64,000 nucleotides of DNA from Chloranthus sessilifolius (GCA_021018995.1 CM037596.1:70578867-70642866); one strand, 5' to 3'; positions 32,580-46,045 are shown, counted from the stretch's first letter. Notes: generated from the letters alone by a model not told the origin. Program-made: numbers and translations.

Positions 32580-33409
32580 TGCACAAGTCCTGTAAGAACA
32601 CCTCAATTTCTTTGCATGGTCATATGAGGACATGCCCGATTTAGACCTAAGTATAGTAGAACATCACCTCATCTTAGAACTCGACGCAAAGTTTGTTAAG
32701 CAGAAACTCCGCAGGATGCACTCACAACCGCCCTCCAAGTTAAAGAGGAAGTCGACAAGTTACACAAAGCCAAATTTGTCCAAGTCGTTCTTTACCTTAA
32801 GTGGGTCGCCAATATAGCACCTGTCGCTAAGAAAGATGACAGAGTACAGGTTTTCATTGACTTTTGAAACCTCAACCAGGCATGCTCAAAGGATGACTTC
32901 CCACTTCCACAGATTGACACTCTAGTCGACAACACTGCTGGACATGAGATGCTACCTTTATGGACGGTTTCTTTGGATATAATCAGATCAACTTAGCAGA
33001 GTTCGACCAAGAGAAGACTTCCTTCACCACACCATGGGGAACGTACTGTTACGTCGTTATGCCTTTTGGGCTCAAGAACGCAGGAGCCACATATCAACGC
33101 TCCATGATGGCCATCTTCCACTACATGATGCCTAAGTGTGTAGAAGTTTATGTCGATGACATATTAGTGAAGTCCCAAATGCGAGTAGGACATATTGAAG
33201 CGCTCTGATTGGTATTACAAAGAGCTAAGAAATATCAGCTAAAAATGAACCTGAAGAAATATGTTTTCGAGGTCACTTCCGGAAAATTACTTGGTTTCAT
33301 AGTTAGTAAGCGAGGGATCAAAGTTGACCCTGCAAAAGTCAGAGCCATCCTCAAGATGCCGCCTCTCAGTAATATCAAAGAGTTACAAGGCCTAAAAGGA
33401 AGATTATAA
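32580..33409 (+). pseudogene. Tat-like reverse transcriptase
   Basis: WSYEDMPDLDLSIVEHHL opens the domain, followed by FVKQKLRRMH, a frameshifted stretch with HKAKF and VANI (about 32760-32815), then MDGFFGYNQINLAEFDQEK, GTYCYVVMPFGLKNAGATYQ and VEVYVDDILVKS (YVDD catalytic motif at about 33150), LKMNLKKYVFEVTSGKLLGFIVSKRGI and IKELQGLKGRL. Frameshifts near 32720-32950 and stops at 33206-33208 and 33407-33409. Confidence 0.85.
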
Positions 33410-34550
33410 TTCATCAGAAGATTTATCTCTCAACATTCGGATAGATGCGATCCTTTCTACAGGAGGAGCTGAGTACAAATGGGATGACCAGTGTCAGCAA
33501 GCCTTCGACAACATCAAGAAGTACCTTCTTAACCCGCCAATACTATCCCCACCTGTCCCCGAAAGACTCCTAATTCTATACCTCTCAGCGAACGATAAAG
33601 CAATGGGGGTAATTTTAGGACAATATGAAGAAGACGGAAAGAGAGAGAAGGCTATCTACTATCTCAGTAGGATGATAATCGAATACGAATGAAAATACTC
33701 TTTAATGGAGAAGACTTGCATCACGTTCGTGTGGGCCTCTATCAAATTACGACACTACTTTGGAGCACATAAAATACTAGTACTAGCCTGAATGAACCCT
33801 CTGAAGTACATATTCAAAAATCCCGTGACATCAGGAAAGATCGCTCGCTGGCATATGCTCCTGTAAAAATTCGATATCACTTACGTCACGCAAAAGTTGA
33901 TCAAAGGGCAAGCAATCGCCGATTACCTTGCAAATCTCCTGCTGCAGAGTGATGAGCCCATACACATGGATTTCCCCGTTGAAGACCTACTCATGATTCA
34001 TAACGAAGAGCTCGATAAAACCTCATGGACCCTTTATTTTGACGGCGCTCTAAATCACAAAGGAAAAGGCATTGGGATAGTCCTCCTAAGCCCAGAAGGA
34101 GTTGTCATACTTAAAGCTTTTCAACTAGATTTCCCTTTTACTAACAATGTCGCAAAATACGAAGCCTTTAGAGATGGACTATGAGCAGCACTATAATTAG
34201 GTATTAAACAGTTAAAAACCATCGGTGATTCCAAACTAGTAATTTCACAAGTCATAGGAGAATGGAAAACTAAGGAAAGGAGACTAATGACATATCTAGA
34301 AACTGCTCAATATTTAGTAAAGAAATTTGAAAAAATCTCTTTCATGCACATCCCTAGATTAGAAAACGAGCTCGCAGATTCCTTAGCCTCGCTAGCCTCG
34401 GTCATCCAAATACCTATCAGGCAAAGTACCAAGACCTTCTTCATTGAAAAGCTGACAGTGTCCGCCCACGAGGTAGCATGGACCATCAAGAGAGAACTAC
34501 CCATCCTCCCCACAAGTACAGGATCGAAAGAAGCAATCACCCTGTAAAGG
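33410..34550 (+). pseudogene. Tat-like dual RNase H region (retroviral-type plus archaeal-like)
   Basis: First domain: KWDDQCQQAFDNIKKYLL, LILYLSANDKAMGVILGQYEED, SLMEKTCITFVWA, RHYF (about 33476-33780), the RNase H that normally follows RT. Second domain: TSWTLYFDGALNHKGKGIGIVLLSP (34021-34095; the Asp and conserved Gly are in place), KYEAFRDGL, a short break, IGDSKLVISQVIGEW, and ENELADSLASLAS (34360-34400), the typical plant Tat aRNH signature. Four or five stops, mostly TGA or TAG, lie between the motifs. The second RNase H places the element in the Tat lineage (established for this group). Confidence 0.85.
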
Positions 34551-34699
34551 CATGTCAAGATAGGAACCAAAGTTGCTATGTTAAGATTTGAAAAATCACC
34601 AACTGACGATGGACAACTGTGATATTTTGACATCTGGAACTTCTTGAAACATCAACATGCCCCTTCATAAGCCATGAAGATCGAACGGAAGGCTATAAG

Positions 34700-35885
34700 G
34701 AACCAATGCGCCTAATTTTGCATACTCGATAAAACATTATACAAAGAGGCCTTCACTAAAAGAGTAATACTATGATGCGTCACGATTGCCGAAGGATAAT
34801 ACATCATCCGAGAAACACACGCCAGTGCCTGCAGCGCCCACTCCGATAGATAGAGACTTGTCGATCAAGTTATACGATAAGACTACTTTTGGCCGACAAT
34901 AATCAGAGATTGCCACCTCTACGTCCAATCCTGCAAGCAATTCTAAGAACACGTCACACTCGTCAAAGCTCCATCAGTTGCATTGAATACTATGACCTCG
35001 CCATGGCTATTTTCGATGTGGGCCTTCGATGCCATTAGACCTTTCACAGACACTGTTGGGAACACTCACAAGCACGCATTTATACTTACAATGACTGAAT
35101 ACTACACCAAATGGGTAGAAGCTGAATCCTATGTCAGAATCACTGCTTCAACCCTCGTAAGGTTTATCATTCAAAATATCATCACCAGGTTTGGAGTACC
35201 CAGGATATTTGTCACTGACAACGGACCACAGTTTATCGCGGAGAAGATAAAGAAGTTATGCAAGAAGTACGACATCGATCTATGCCACTCATCACCGTTT
35301 TACCCTCAAGGCAATGGACATGCAGAAGTTATGAATAAAATACTGATTCGAATCCTGAAATGCACAGTAGAAATAAGCAATGGAGCAGACTGACCTGAAC
35401 GACTACCAGAAGCACTTTGAGCCTATAGGACCTCTATTCGTACGACCACTGGCCAAACTCCCTACATCCTTACCTACGGGATGGAGGCAGTCCTATCATA
35501 TGAGATACAAGTACCATCCTTACGGATTCAACTCGATGATGAATTATCCTTAGATGAGAGGAGAATTGCCCTACTCACGCAGCTAGAGCAGCTCGATGAA
35601 ACACGTCTAAGTGCAGCTGATCATGCTTAGGTGTATTAGAGGAGAGTGGCCAGGGCTCATGATAAGAAAGTCCTTGAACGAACCTTTAATATTGGGGAAT
35701 TAGTCTTGAAGAAAATCATGCCATCCAAGCACGCCCATCCGAAAGAAAAATTAAAACCGAACTGGGAAGGCCCTTATGTCATAATAGCCGTATACCTTGG
35801 AAATGCCTACAAACTGGAGAATTAAGACGGGGAAGAACTCCCTAGCCCTTGGAACGCCATGTACCTTAGAAAATATTACCCTTAG
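34700..35885 (+). pseudogene. Tat-like integrase
   Basis: Zinc-binding N-terminus with IIRETHASACSAHSDR (34803-34850), YFWPTIIRDC and VQSCKQF; catalytic core WAFDAIRPF (35010), VTDNGPQFI (35213) and QGNGHAEVMNK (35309), giving D, D and E; C-terminal KPNWEGPYVI and NAMYLRKYYP. At least eight stops interrupt it. The long run 34983-35393 is the core. No chromodomain follows, as expected for this lineage. Confidence 0.85.
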
Positions 35886-37565
35886 GCCTGTGATTGTCAC
35901 ATCCCATGGTTAAATTCTTATACTTATCACTCCCGTAGTCGTCACGACCCATTCATAGATCGTATGCCTTCAATTCTCAAAATATCCTTAAGACCTTCGA
36001 TTTATCGCTCGCTTTTTCTCACTTGAGCAATCTAATTAAAGGACTAGTGACCTATCTAACATCTTTCAATAGCATAAGTAATACTTGATCCTTATTTCCC
36101 TCCCCCCTGCCATTGGAGGAGACGTTAAAGCAAAAAAAATGAAGATGTTAGGTTCAATGAAAACTCATTATTTTTGCGCTAGCAGGATGCTTTCGAAAAA
36201 ATATGCATTTACATGTCAAAAGTTGAGTGAGAGCATTACGACGAATGAATAAGTCAATGAGCTCAGGGAAGCATAAGCATGCCATGAGGACATCTTTGGT
36301 AACTTTACTAGAAGTGTATAAGCAAGCTGCGAGAGCATCCCTAATATCCCCATACTACTAGATGTCGTCGTAAGGTGGCGGGAGGAGGACAAACTCCTGC
36401 TAACCATAGAATATGAGATTTTAATGGTGCCGAAATATGACGAAGAGCTCGATAATGGCATCCCGTATCCCCTCTGAGAAAAAGATTATTACCTACTCCT
36501 TTTGGAAAACATTAGATACAAACTAGTTCCCGCATCACTGAGCCTAACCCCCTCTTCTATTTTTTATTTTCGGATGATAAATCAGAAGCCTTATAGGATG
36601 TTCCTAGAAATGAAACTGAAAATCGATGAATGATGACTGATGCAATCACCTACTATACCTACCATACTTCTCCCTAATAACTATGGGATAGGATGACCAC
36701 CCCCAAGATAGACCCCTGTACAATTGACCTAGTCAAAGTGACCTCCCCGATTCGATGACAGTATCGGTCAACTTTTCTTCAAAGCTAACTCACCAAATAC
36801 CCATGACTGCTTATAGACCTAGAATGCTCATCTCAAAACCGAGAAAAGCTCCATTGCATCTTGACGCTGGGGCATTTTTTTACATTAGAAGAAGAATCAT
36901 ATCAGAAGCACCGACTTGTCCACAAAGAAGATGAGGAACGATGAAGTTACCATTCAGAAAGTGCTATCGAAATTATTATACTGCTAATCCTATCACACTC
37001 CTACACTAGGGCATTTTTATTTTTTATTATTTTTGTTATTATTTCTATTTCAGCTATTTGCTTTCCCTTTTGCATTATTTTTATTTTTTTTTGAAAAAAA
37101 AGAGGAAAAAAAAGAAGAGAAAAAAAGAGCACATATTCATCTTTTGCTACCAGACTCCGGTCTGAGACACTTCCCCCTTGATAACTAGTAAGGAGGAGAA
37201 CAAAACTATTGACAAGATTACTCTCACATTTTTAGATATGAGGCAACCTTCAACCGTCACCGAGCTAGCTCATGAAGCATCCAAGTCCCAATGATGGTTG
37301 ATGGCGTTGAAGCAATTAAAAAAGAAGGAGCAAAAGTAGACGCAAGAGGTAACTAAAAGAAAAGGAGCCAATCAGGTACATCTAAACCAAAAATCTCTTT
37401 ATATATATATGTCAAAATCTTTTTGTTTCTTTTACACTTGTCACTGGGGGCATCCCCCCTATATACACAACACACACATACTATGAATATAAAAACACAC
37501 ATACACACCTACTCCCTATGCTGCTGTTGGGATGGCCGAGTGCTGCTGTCCCCGGTATCATCATC
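35886..37565. other. non-coding sequence between integrase and the antisense gene
   Basis: No recognisable domain. Contains a purine run at 37088-37125 and GGGGCAT-like tracts (about 36860, 37447) resembling the element's own polypurine tract, which may be internal second-strand primers. Confidence 0.4.
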
Positions 37566-40500
37566 TCAGAGGTCCGTAGACTGGTCCTCTGAAAATGCAA
37601 TCCCTGCACCTGGAGTCCTCAGAACCTCTAGATGACGAGGCCCTGCCATAGAACCCCCCACATTCTTCTGGCTAACAGACTGAGTTGATCGAGAACCAGG
37701 AGGATACCCCGCAAGAATATCACGAATGGCCGAATCACTACGAGCATCATCCCTGACGATCATGTGACATGTGCCGAGATTGCCCAACCGAGGAACCCGT
37801 AGCCCTCGACTCCGAGTCATCAAGCTGACTAACCAACCTACGCACCCCTCGCTCACTCCTCGTCAGACGATACTATAACCGATCTAGGATCTCCTGCATC
37901 TCCGCCCGTGTCGTCCGACGTGCCGCCTCTAACACCTCCGTCTGAGTACTTTGTGTGACCATCATCTCAATGACCAGGTCCTCCCGACTTTGCGTCTCCC
38001 TAAGAATCCGTCTTGCCTCGGGGATGGCGTGCGCTCGCTCTGCCTTTAGATGTTCCTTCACAAGCTGACGGACCTGCATAACCACACCAAGTCAAAAGAA
38101 GACTAATATATACATGAACAAGATAAAAAAAAATCTTTGGAAAGAAGAGAACCATACCAGGGCCAGCCTCTCCTCCAGGAGTCACCCAATCGTCACAACA
38201 GTCACTGGATCAACAGAAGGTACGGAAGGAACAACGAACGTAGGCGGTTGCAACAAGAATAATTAAATACATCAGAAAAATACTATAATGACAAATAAGC
38301 TACGAACACAATAACTAAGATATGCCGGAGTAGGAATAAGAACAAACTCTTAAGGGGGAACCTCGGGAGCAGAGTTCAGAACAGCCTGCACAAAGAACCA
38401 AACAAACCAACACAAGACATGTCAGAACAAAATAAAGATGAAATAATCGAAACAGAATTATGCCACACCGAAAAAAAAAAAAACTATACCTGATTCTCCG
38501 GGCGCAGAGAGGCAGCAGTCGCCTCCCTCACTTGAAGATCCTCGGCAACCCGACGTTGAAATATCGTATGATATTAGTAAGCTACTAAGAAAGCAAAAAA
38601 ATGACACCCAACAAACTAATACAATGACACAAACAAGATAAAAGATTGAGTGGAACTTACCCAATGATCTAGCACAGCCCGAAGCTGAGCCATCGCTGGA
38701 TCCTCTCGACTAGAGGAAGCAACTGAAGATGGATCAAATGCCAGAACGAAACCTCTAGCGGCGAGCTCGACTTTCTACGAATAACAATAAATACATCAGT
38801 TGGCAAGCTCACAATTCCAACAATTAACAAAACTTTATTTTTGTAAAGACACCTACCAATTGGTTAATCGCAGATCATAAGTTGGCCTCCACCTCTCGGC
38901 TGGCCTGCTGCTGACTGTGTAACAACTCGATCATCACCGTCTGATGAGTGACCTCACCCTCCCTCGCAGACTGTCTAGAATAAAATAAAATGAGATACTA
39001 CAACCATTTCAGAATGACCAGAAGACCAAGTCCACATAAAAAAAACAGAAATTAACTCACTAGGAGTCGTCAAGTCTCCACTAGCCGAGCCCCCAACTCA
39101 TCCTCCGCTGCCCTAGCCTGAGCAACTGAGGAGGCTAAAGAGTGCAACATCTCCTCATCCGGATGAGGAGGACATCCCATCCGCTCCATCGCCCTATGGA
39201 GAGCGCCTAATCCCCCCGCATGCTCGCGGTGAGATGGCCCTGCTCTAATGCAGCCAACCTCTCCCTCAAGGCCGACGCCGACTCCAGCCCACCGATTGCG
39301 AAAGAGACACTCCCATGGAAGGGACGTGTGAAGAGACGCTCGCCACCCAATGCACTAAACCACCGCACATACTCCTGGGCGTCTACCTCGTCACGCGCCC
39401 CTATAACTTGGGTCCCCCTAGCTCTAAAATTCACTACCTGAAGTGCCTTTTGCTCCGTAAAATTCCGGCCAGGAGGGCCGGTCATCCACTTCACCCATCT
39501 GTGGTGAATCTCTGGAGGGACTCCCTGAGTGAGCCCCAGCTGTCGTACCACTCAAGAGGTGTGGATCCTTTCCACCCTCTCAAAACAATGGACCCATATG
39601 TCCACATCAAAGAAGGGCCGGCCAGACAAAATCACTGGCACGCCGACATTCTCCTCATCCGCATATGGCCTCCAAATCACCTACAACCAAGCAAATGAGG
39701 TAACCCCTCAACGAAGACTCAGATCCTAAAAACACTAAAAATGAAACGAAAAAAAAACATACGCATGTCGATCTATACCTGCCCCGCTTGCATATCCTTA
39801 AAGAGGCTTCACGTGGTCTGAAGATCCGAGGACTAACGGCGACCCCTCAACACCTCCCTCCACATGTGCATCCGAGAAAATGTGAATGTCACCTCCAACG
39901 GAACTCCCGGATGAAGAAAAACAAAATGATCATACACCCAAAACTAAAAAGAAAAAAATAACAACAACAACAACGACACACAAGAATAAACGCTGAATAG
40001 GTAGCTACCATTAAAAGACCAAAAAAAGAGACGCTATGACATTAATTAACTAAAACTCACCTGGATGAATGGAAGGAAACCTCCGATCGATGTGACGCCC
40101 TGTCCCCGACGATAAAGTTGCTCATAGAGGTGCGCTAATGCGGCCGCACCCCATGCATAGGTGGGGACTCAATCCAAGTCCCCGAGAACCATAAAAAATA
40201 ACCCGGTGACACATCCCTGAGTCAAAAAAGAGAAGAGTACTGCACCAAGAAAGTGCATCAAGAATGCTCGAAGCACCCTATCTGCAGCCAACCCCGTCTC
40301 CACTACGGGCTCCCGGCCCGTCACTACTGCACAATGTGCCTCATAGGTTGCCTTCGCCTTTGAATGGCGCCTCGGGGGGACGAAGCCACTCACAAACGTA
40401 TCAAAAAACCAAGTGACTTAAACTACACCTGGCCCCGAGCCGCTCGATCTATATGGCACACCCAAGATATCCTCACACACTTCCAAATAATGTCCCGCCA

Positions 40501-41439
40501 TCCGCCCTGTGATCAGATCGCCCTCGAAATAAAGACCGGTGATATGGACCCAGTCCTCCGGAGTCGGGAACATCATGCCTACTAGAAAGAGAAGCGCCTG
40601 ATGCTCCTCCCTCCACCTCTCTAGAATCACCGCGATCAGGCCACGATCGACCTGAAAGGGCTCAAGCTCCAGGATCGGTCCAAAAATAAAAGACACTAGT
40701 CATGCCCGCTGAAACTCCTGTAAGGCACAATACCAAGTATGAGACTCGGTCTATGCCGCGCTAATAGCCAGCTACAGGGGATCTTATTGATCGAAACACA
40801 AATAATAACAGTAAGACTAACATATACCCATGACGAATGACAAACAAATTTAAAACTAAAAGCAAGCCAAATATGCTCCAAACACAATAATAATTTACAA
40901 CAAACACATAAAGCATGATAAGAATGACTGAACAGAAACATGACCTATCTCTAGATGTTGTCATGATGCATGAGTGAGCACACAACCAAGGATCAATGTA
41001 GGTTTGACATAAATTAGAAGGGTTTCCAGAATCCTAATAAGCCTATGTCATAACCTAAGTGGCTAAGAAAATGGAAGAACTCTTTCTCATGAATGCCTAC
41101 GCGGCGTCGAGCAAAGAAATCCTCCAGCAGGAAGTGTCTGTAATCTCGATGCTCCTCACCTTAGTGCTCCGCAGCTGCACCCTCAACTCTCACACCCTCA
41201 GGAATCGCACCATCAACCCTCTCACCCTCATCCTCATCGACCCCTTGCTCAATCTCGAGCACCTCCTCCCTAACCCTAGACTGGTCAACCTCCAATACCT
41301 CCTCTCTAACCACCTCCCCGACATCCACCTCCCAGATAATGTCGCTCTGAGCCTCAAAAGTCTCACCCATCTCTGCCCCTAACATCCTCTCCAACTCGGA
41401 AATAGTAATATCATGCCTACCACCACCCTCAGACTTCAT
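37566..41439 (-). pseudogene. antisense multi-exon plant mobile domain (PMD) gene inside the Tat-like element
   Basis: Antisense to gag-pol. From the ATG at 41439 (MKSEGGGRHDITISELERML, acidic tail) I infer GT-AG exons: 41439-41160; 40771-40061; 39943-39779; 39680-39061; 38974-38857; 38774-38661; about 38570-38490; about 38387-38345; one ending 38158; 38073-37566. Exon 2 carries PMD motifs VDRGLIAVILERWREEHQA, PTPEDWVHITGLYFEGDLI, VLRAFLMHFLGAVLF and TYAWGAAALAHLYEQLYRR; exon 3 WVYDHFVFLHPG; exon 4 WRPYADE, VRQLGLTQGVPPEIHHRW and EYVRWFSALGG. Later exons encode a Glu/Arg-rich, probably coiled-coil tail. In-frame stops (end of exon 1, three in exon 2, two in exon 3, one early in exon 4 after RIHTS, end of exon 4, 37873) and a frameshift near 39220 show decay. 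PMD (aminotransferase-like, PF10536 type) proteins occur both as host silencing factors and in transposons; the role here is unknown. Confidence 0.7.
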
Positions 41440-41600
41440 CCTAGAACAAAGAGCTCAAAAAACTAAAGAGAACGAAAGAAACGACACCTGAAACGGACGA
41501 CCGAATCACGAAATATCACGAAAATTAGAGCACAAAGAAACAAGTAAACAGAGAATTGAAGACTAACACGGATCGCGCGACGAAAATGAAAAGTTTTGAA

Positions 41601-41610
41601 CTATTTATAG
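41601..41610 (-). promoter_or_regulatory. TATA box of the antisense PMD gene
   Basis: Minus strand CTATAAATAG, a consensus plant TATA box, 162 bases upstream of the ATG at 41439. It is the only such match I noticed near that start, so it implies a dedicated antisense promoter within the element. Confidence 0.6.
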
Positions 41611-44513
41611 GGAACAACTGAATCGCGCTCGTAAATCCAAGCGCACAAATGAATCATGCACCACTCTCACCTCGCTTAATTCAGATCACACGACCGGTCT
41701 TTAAGCATGCAAACCAATCGTCGCCCGCTCAAACTAACCTGACCATCTGGTTACGCGCAGCCTACTGAGTGCGAAATCACTTCAAGCTTCCACACAGTGG
41801 CGCGCGAATGCCAATGGTTGCCCGTACAGTGACCAGCCGCCGCCTTGATCTCGTGTCCGGTATCCTGCGTTTAATTTGGTCAAACAACAAGAAACTAATG
41901 CTTAATAACCTTCTGACGCTCTGAACGCCCGTCCACCCTCTGGCGCGCAATTAATTTATGCGCCTGGAGTGAAGTGCATAATTTCCAAAAAAAATGTCTA
42001 GAATAGCACATTCATAGGCCCTAAATTAGTTGTTCTTCGACACTAATTACTAGCTTAGCCACGCCCTTGCTAAACCCGATCCAGAACATTCCAGACTTGA
42101 AGAAATCTGCACCCCGATAACTAAAAGAAAATGTTCCAAATTAAGACCAAAATTTTAAAAAAATGCCCCCATCATCCATGCACTTGAAACTGAACTAAAA
42201 AAAACTGCTCCAAGAATACCCCAGATCAGAATAGATAAATAAGATCAGACCAAATTTAAAAAAATAAGCATCACACTCAAAATAAATCGAAGCAAGCTAC
42301 CAAATAAACTAAAATAAACCAAACAAAAATTGCCACAAAAAAAAAAAAAAAAAACATAATCACTTCACAAATAAATAAATAATTACAAAATACACCGAGA
42401 GCATACCTTCTGAATATACAACTTAAAACAAGAAACTTAAAATCCGCACGTTCAGCAATGCCCGAATCTGAATTTAGCCGAGAAACTAGAAATCTCGAAG
42501 AAGCTCGGAGGGGGAAGCGCCTTGAATGAATTCTAATCGTAATAACCTCTTCCCCTTGCCCCGAACTGGCAAAAAAGAAAGAGTGTCCCACGGAAAGCCA
42601 CCCAGGACCCGCGGGATCCGCCCTTAGAAGCTCACCTTGGAAGCCATAACAAGGAAGAGCAACTAATATGAGATCCGCAGAGCCTATCGAGGAAAAATAG
42701 GAATCGGTTATGAGAATTTTGACCCTGCCTTATCCTTGGGTTTCTTTTCTACCACCTTTTTCTCCTCCATCTCTTTCCTTAGCATGGCAGCAATTTGACT
42801 GCTACCTTGCATTCTCAATCCCATTCATTCTCAACAATTCATGCAATAAATACAACTCTTCGGGACCAACACCCAGGAAACAAAAGAGAAAGGAAGAAAA
42901 GACATTAATAAACAAAAATGCCCCAAAATTTTAATCCCAAACTTGAAATAAGATTCAAAATAACAAGAACCCAAAACTTTTAGCTCACGTATTTATAAAT
43001 CATACCCCCTGATCTATCAAATGATTAGTGTTACACCTTTAAACATTTCCAATCTAATTAAATCTAAACCAAACACATAACCCCTTTAAAAGACCCCAAT
43101 CCATGACAAATCTAGATGAACCAATAATCACACAATACTTAACCCCCTAAGAAACACTAATCCACCAAAAAATAGATAAACCAATAGGATTTAAACACCC
43201 AATACCCATCTAGAACCCTTGAAAACTCACACCTTTTAAGTCTCATGTTGAATTAAACAAAAAACCAAAACTCAAGTTAAAATCAAACCTTAAACCAGAC
43301 AAAACTTTAAACAATAAAAAAAACCTCTCTAAAATGAGACCCTGACTGGTTTAGGACCAAAAAATGCCCCCAACAAATCAAACAAAACCAAGTAAACCCT
43401 CTAAACCAAACTCAATAAAATGAATTAACCCTGGGATAAGCCCTGAATAAATTCGGAATGAATCTTAAAAATTAAGTCCTAAAATAAGTCAAACAAATAA
43501 GATAAATTCAATTAATCTGCTAATAAGCTTATACAAATAAACAAGCACGACAAAACAAAACAAAAAGAAATGCCTCTTTACTCATAAATTAAAAGTTTTA
43601 CAAGTTTCACTGGAGGCATACCTCCTGAATTTACAATCCAAAATGAAGACATAAAACTTTAACCTACAACCTAAAATGAAGACTGGGTTCAAAACGAAGA
43701 CGAAGCGTGGAGCAGATTCCGCTTGGAGCGTCCAATTGGAGACTCTAGGGAGCATTGGTTGGGAAACACATCCCTCAACTTTTTACTCCTCTTCCGCTAT
43801 CATCACCTCCTCTATCGCCGTCTCCTTAACGCTGCCTTCACTACTCCCTAAAAAGGATCGATGTGAAGACAAGCGCACTCATTCCCAATACCGCCTACTC
43901 TCAGAATAACATCGTCCACGAGCATCTGCTCAGGATGGAGATCATGCGAAATAACGAATATTGGACGAAATGATATCCCAATCGGACGATTAGATCGCCT
44001 AATATCATTAAAACACAAATTTCAGAATACAAGATAAACAAGAAAAGGTCAAAACTCGAGACTAAACTAGAGAATGAAAAAAAAATAAAAGCTCTCTCAC
44101 ATATATAGAGTACGACCTTAATCACGTGCTCAGACACGTGCGTTTAATTCGATCACGCGCTAGGCATGCTGTGCACAATCCAAAACACATGCTACCACCC
44201 AAACGCGTAAATAAGCCATCGCCCGTGCCAACTGCGTGATGCTCCTATCGCGCACACTACATGAACCGTGCAAATTGATCAGACAACACACTGTCGCCGC
44301 ACGACCTGAACGATCACCCATATACTGACCTGGTGACGCTCGGATCACGCGCCTATATTATAACGCGTAATACAATCGTACACATACTCACACGCACGTA
44401 AATGGCCCCTCTAGCTTGGGATCGCATGCCCTAAAACAGGCGCACAATCAGATTGAGCGACCTAAAACAGCCGCGCAATACCTGACTTTGGACGAAATCT
44501 ACACCCTCATACC

Positions 44514-45140
44514 TTTTTGTCACATCGTTGTCGAGGCCTTTTTATCACATCGCGATCAAGATTCTTTTGTCCCATCACGGTCAAGATTATTTTGTCACAT
44601 TGCGTAGCCTCACAGGCTATTCCGATAAAGCAAAGAAAGACCTACTCACCCAACCCATTGCGTACCCCTTGCACAAGAAGAAAGCAATGACAACACCCGT
44701 CCCCATCGCGATAACATGTACACATGTGATATCACCTCGATATCTAGTCCCATCATAATAAATTAACCATACCCTCATGTCCCATCGTGAGAAGTCAAAA
44801 GAAAATCTCTCGAGAACGCGAGCACGCCACCGCTCAGTCGACATCCCATCGTGAATACTACTACTTGAAAAAAAAAGGGCTCCGACAGCACATGCCATGC
44901 CGTATGTTGAAAAAAGGGAAAGATTGATCATGTCCCATCGCTAAAGCAAAGGACTCTCTCTCTCCCGAGTTAATCCTAGTTCCCATCGCGACATCATTTC
45001 TCCTAAGATATCACATCACAATCGCCAAGCCCTGCCACATCAATCAAAGGGAAGGAAGAAATCCCCCAGGTCCCATCGCGACATCACATCTGGAGCACTA
45101 CATCACAGTAATAGCTACAAAGTTCCATTGCGACACTATA
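44514..45140. repeat. CATCGCGA repeat field
   Basis: 44514-44605 is a short tandem array of about 25-30 bp units (TTTTGTCACATCGCGATCAAGATT and relatives). Beyond it, CCCATCGCGACATCA or one-base variants recur roughly ten times at 50-100 base intervals to about 45140. The core TCGCGA is palindromic. Confidence 0.7.
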
Positions 45141-45759
45141 ACATCACCAATCCTGCCACATGCTACGCACAACCCAGGTAAGTATCACTCCTAGGTAAGT
45201 ACTACCCATTTCTCAATTACTCGATATTACAAATATATATATAGTTAGCTATGATTAAGTCAAATATTTTCAAAACCCGTCTCTCTCAACTCGCGAATCA
45301 CTGTAGTCCTCCCATAAGAGACAATCATTAGTATTCATCAAGAAGGGTAAACGGAGCATCCGGTATGCCAAGTGTCGTCTTGACAACCACAACAATGGTT
45401 GGGTCCACAAATCTCGTACCGGTGGATCTGCTCAGCGACTTCTCGGAAGCAACGTTTTCGGCCGTTTTACCACCGAATTGATCTTAAGTTAAAATCCCTA
45501 AAATTTTAAATTTCAAAACCCCCTTTATTTAAAAAAAAAAACCTTTACTTCACAAAATAAAATCAAAAAAAGAAAAAAAATAAAATACAAAAAGAGAAGA
45601 AGAAAAGAAGAACAAAGCAACAAGATAAATAAACCCAACTCACATTTCTTTAAAATACAAAAAAAAAAACTGATGAAGCGCCCCATCACTTGCGCACAAT
45701 AAATTACACTTAAACCCAACTTAGAATACCCAATTCCTAAGACCGCCTGAACTCCCAAT

Positions 45760-46045
45760 CAAGTGCATATTCCACTGCGCAGAATTGGATCGAGCGCATA
45801 CGCCACTACGCAAAATCATTTGTTCAGACACATTAGAACTAGAATACCAAACTTAGAATACCCAACTTACAGACCAACCCCTGAACTCGCAATCAAGCGC
45901 ATATCTCATTGTACAGAATTGGATTGAGCGCATACTCTACTGCATAGAATTATTTGTTCAGACACACTAGCACTAGAATTCTCAACTTAGAGGCTAACTC
46001 CAGATGAATCAAGCGCACGCGCCACTGCACAGAATTCAACCGAGC
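45760..46045. repeat. degenerate tandem repeat, about 115-135 bp period
   Basis: AGAATTGGATCGAGCGCAT (45781), AGAATTGGATTGAGCGCAT (about 45915) and AGAATTCAACCGAGCAC (about 46031) begin successive units that also share TTTGTTCAGACACA and CTAGAAT.CCAACTTAGA segments. Confidence 0.65.

Noticed and set aside
37566..41439. PMD gene considered as an ordinary host gene
   Set aside because: It lies inside the LTR pair of the Tat-like element, between integrase and 3' LTR, a position known for additional ORFs; no separate insertion borders were seen.
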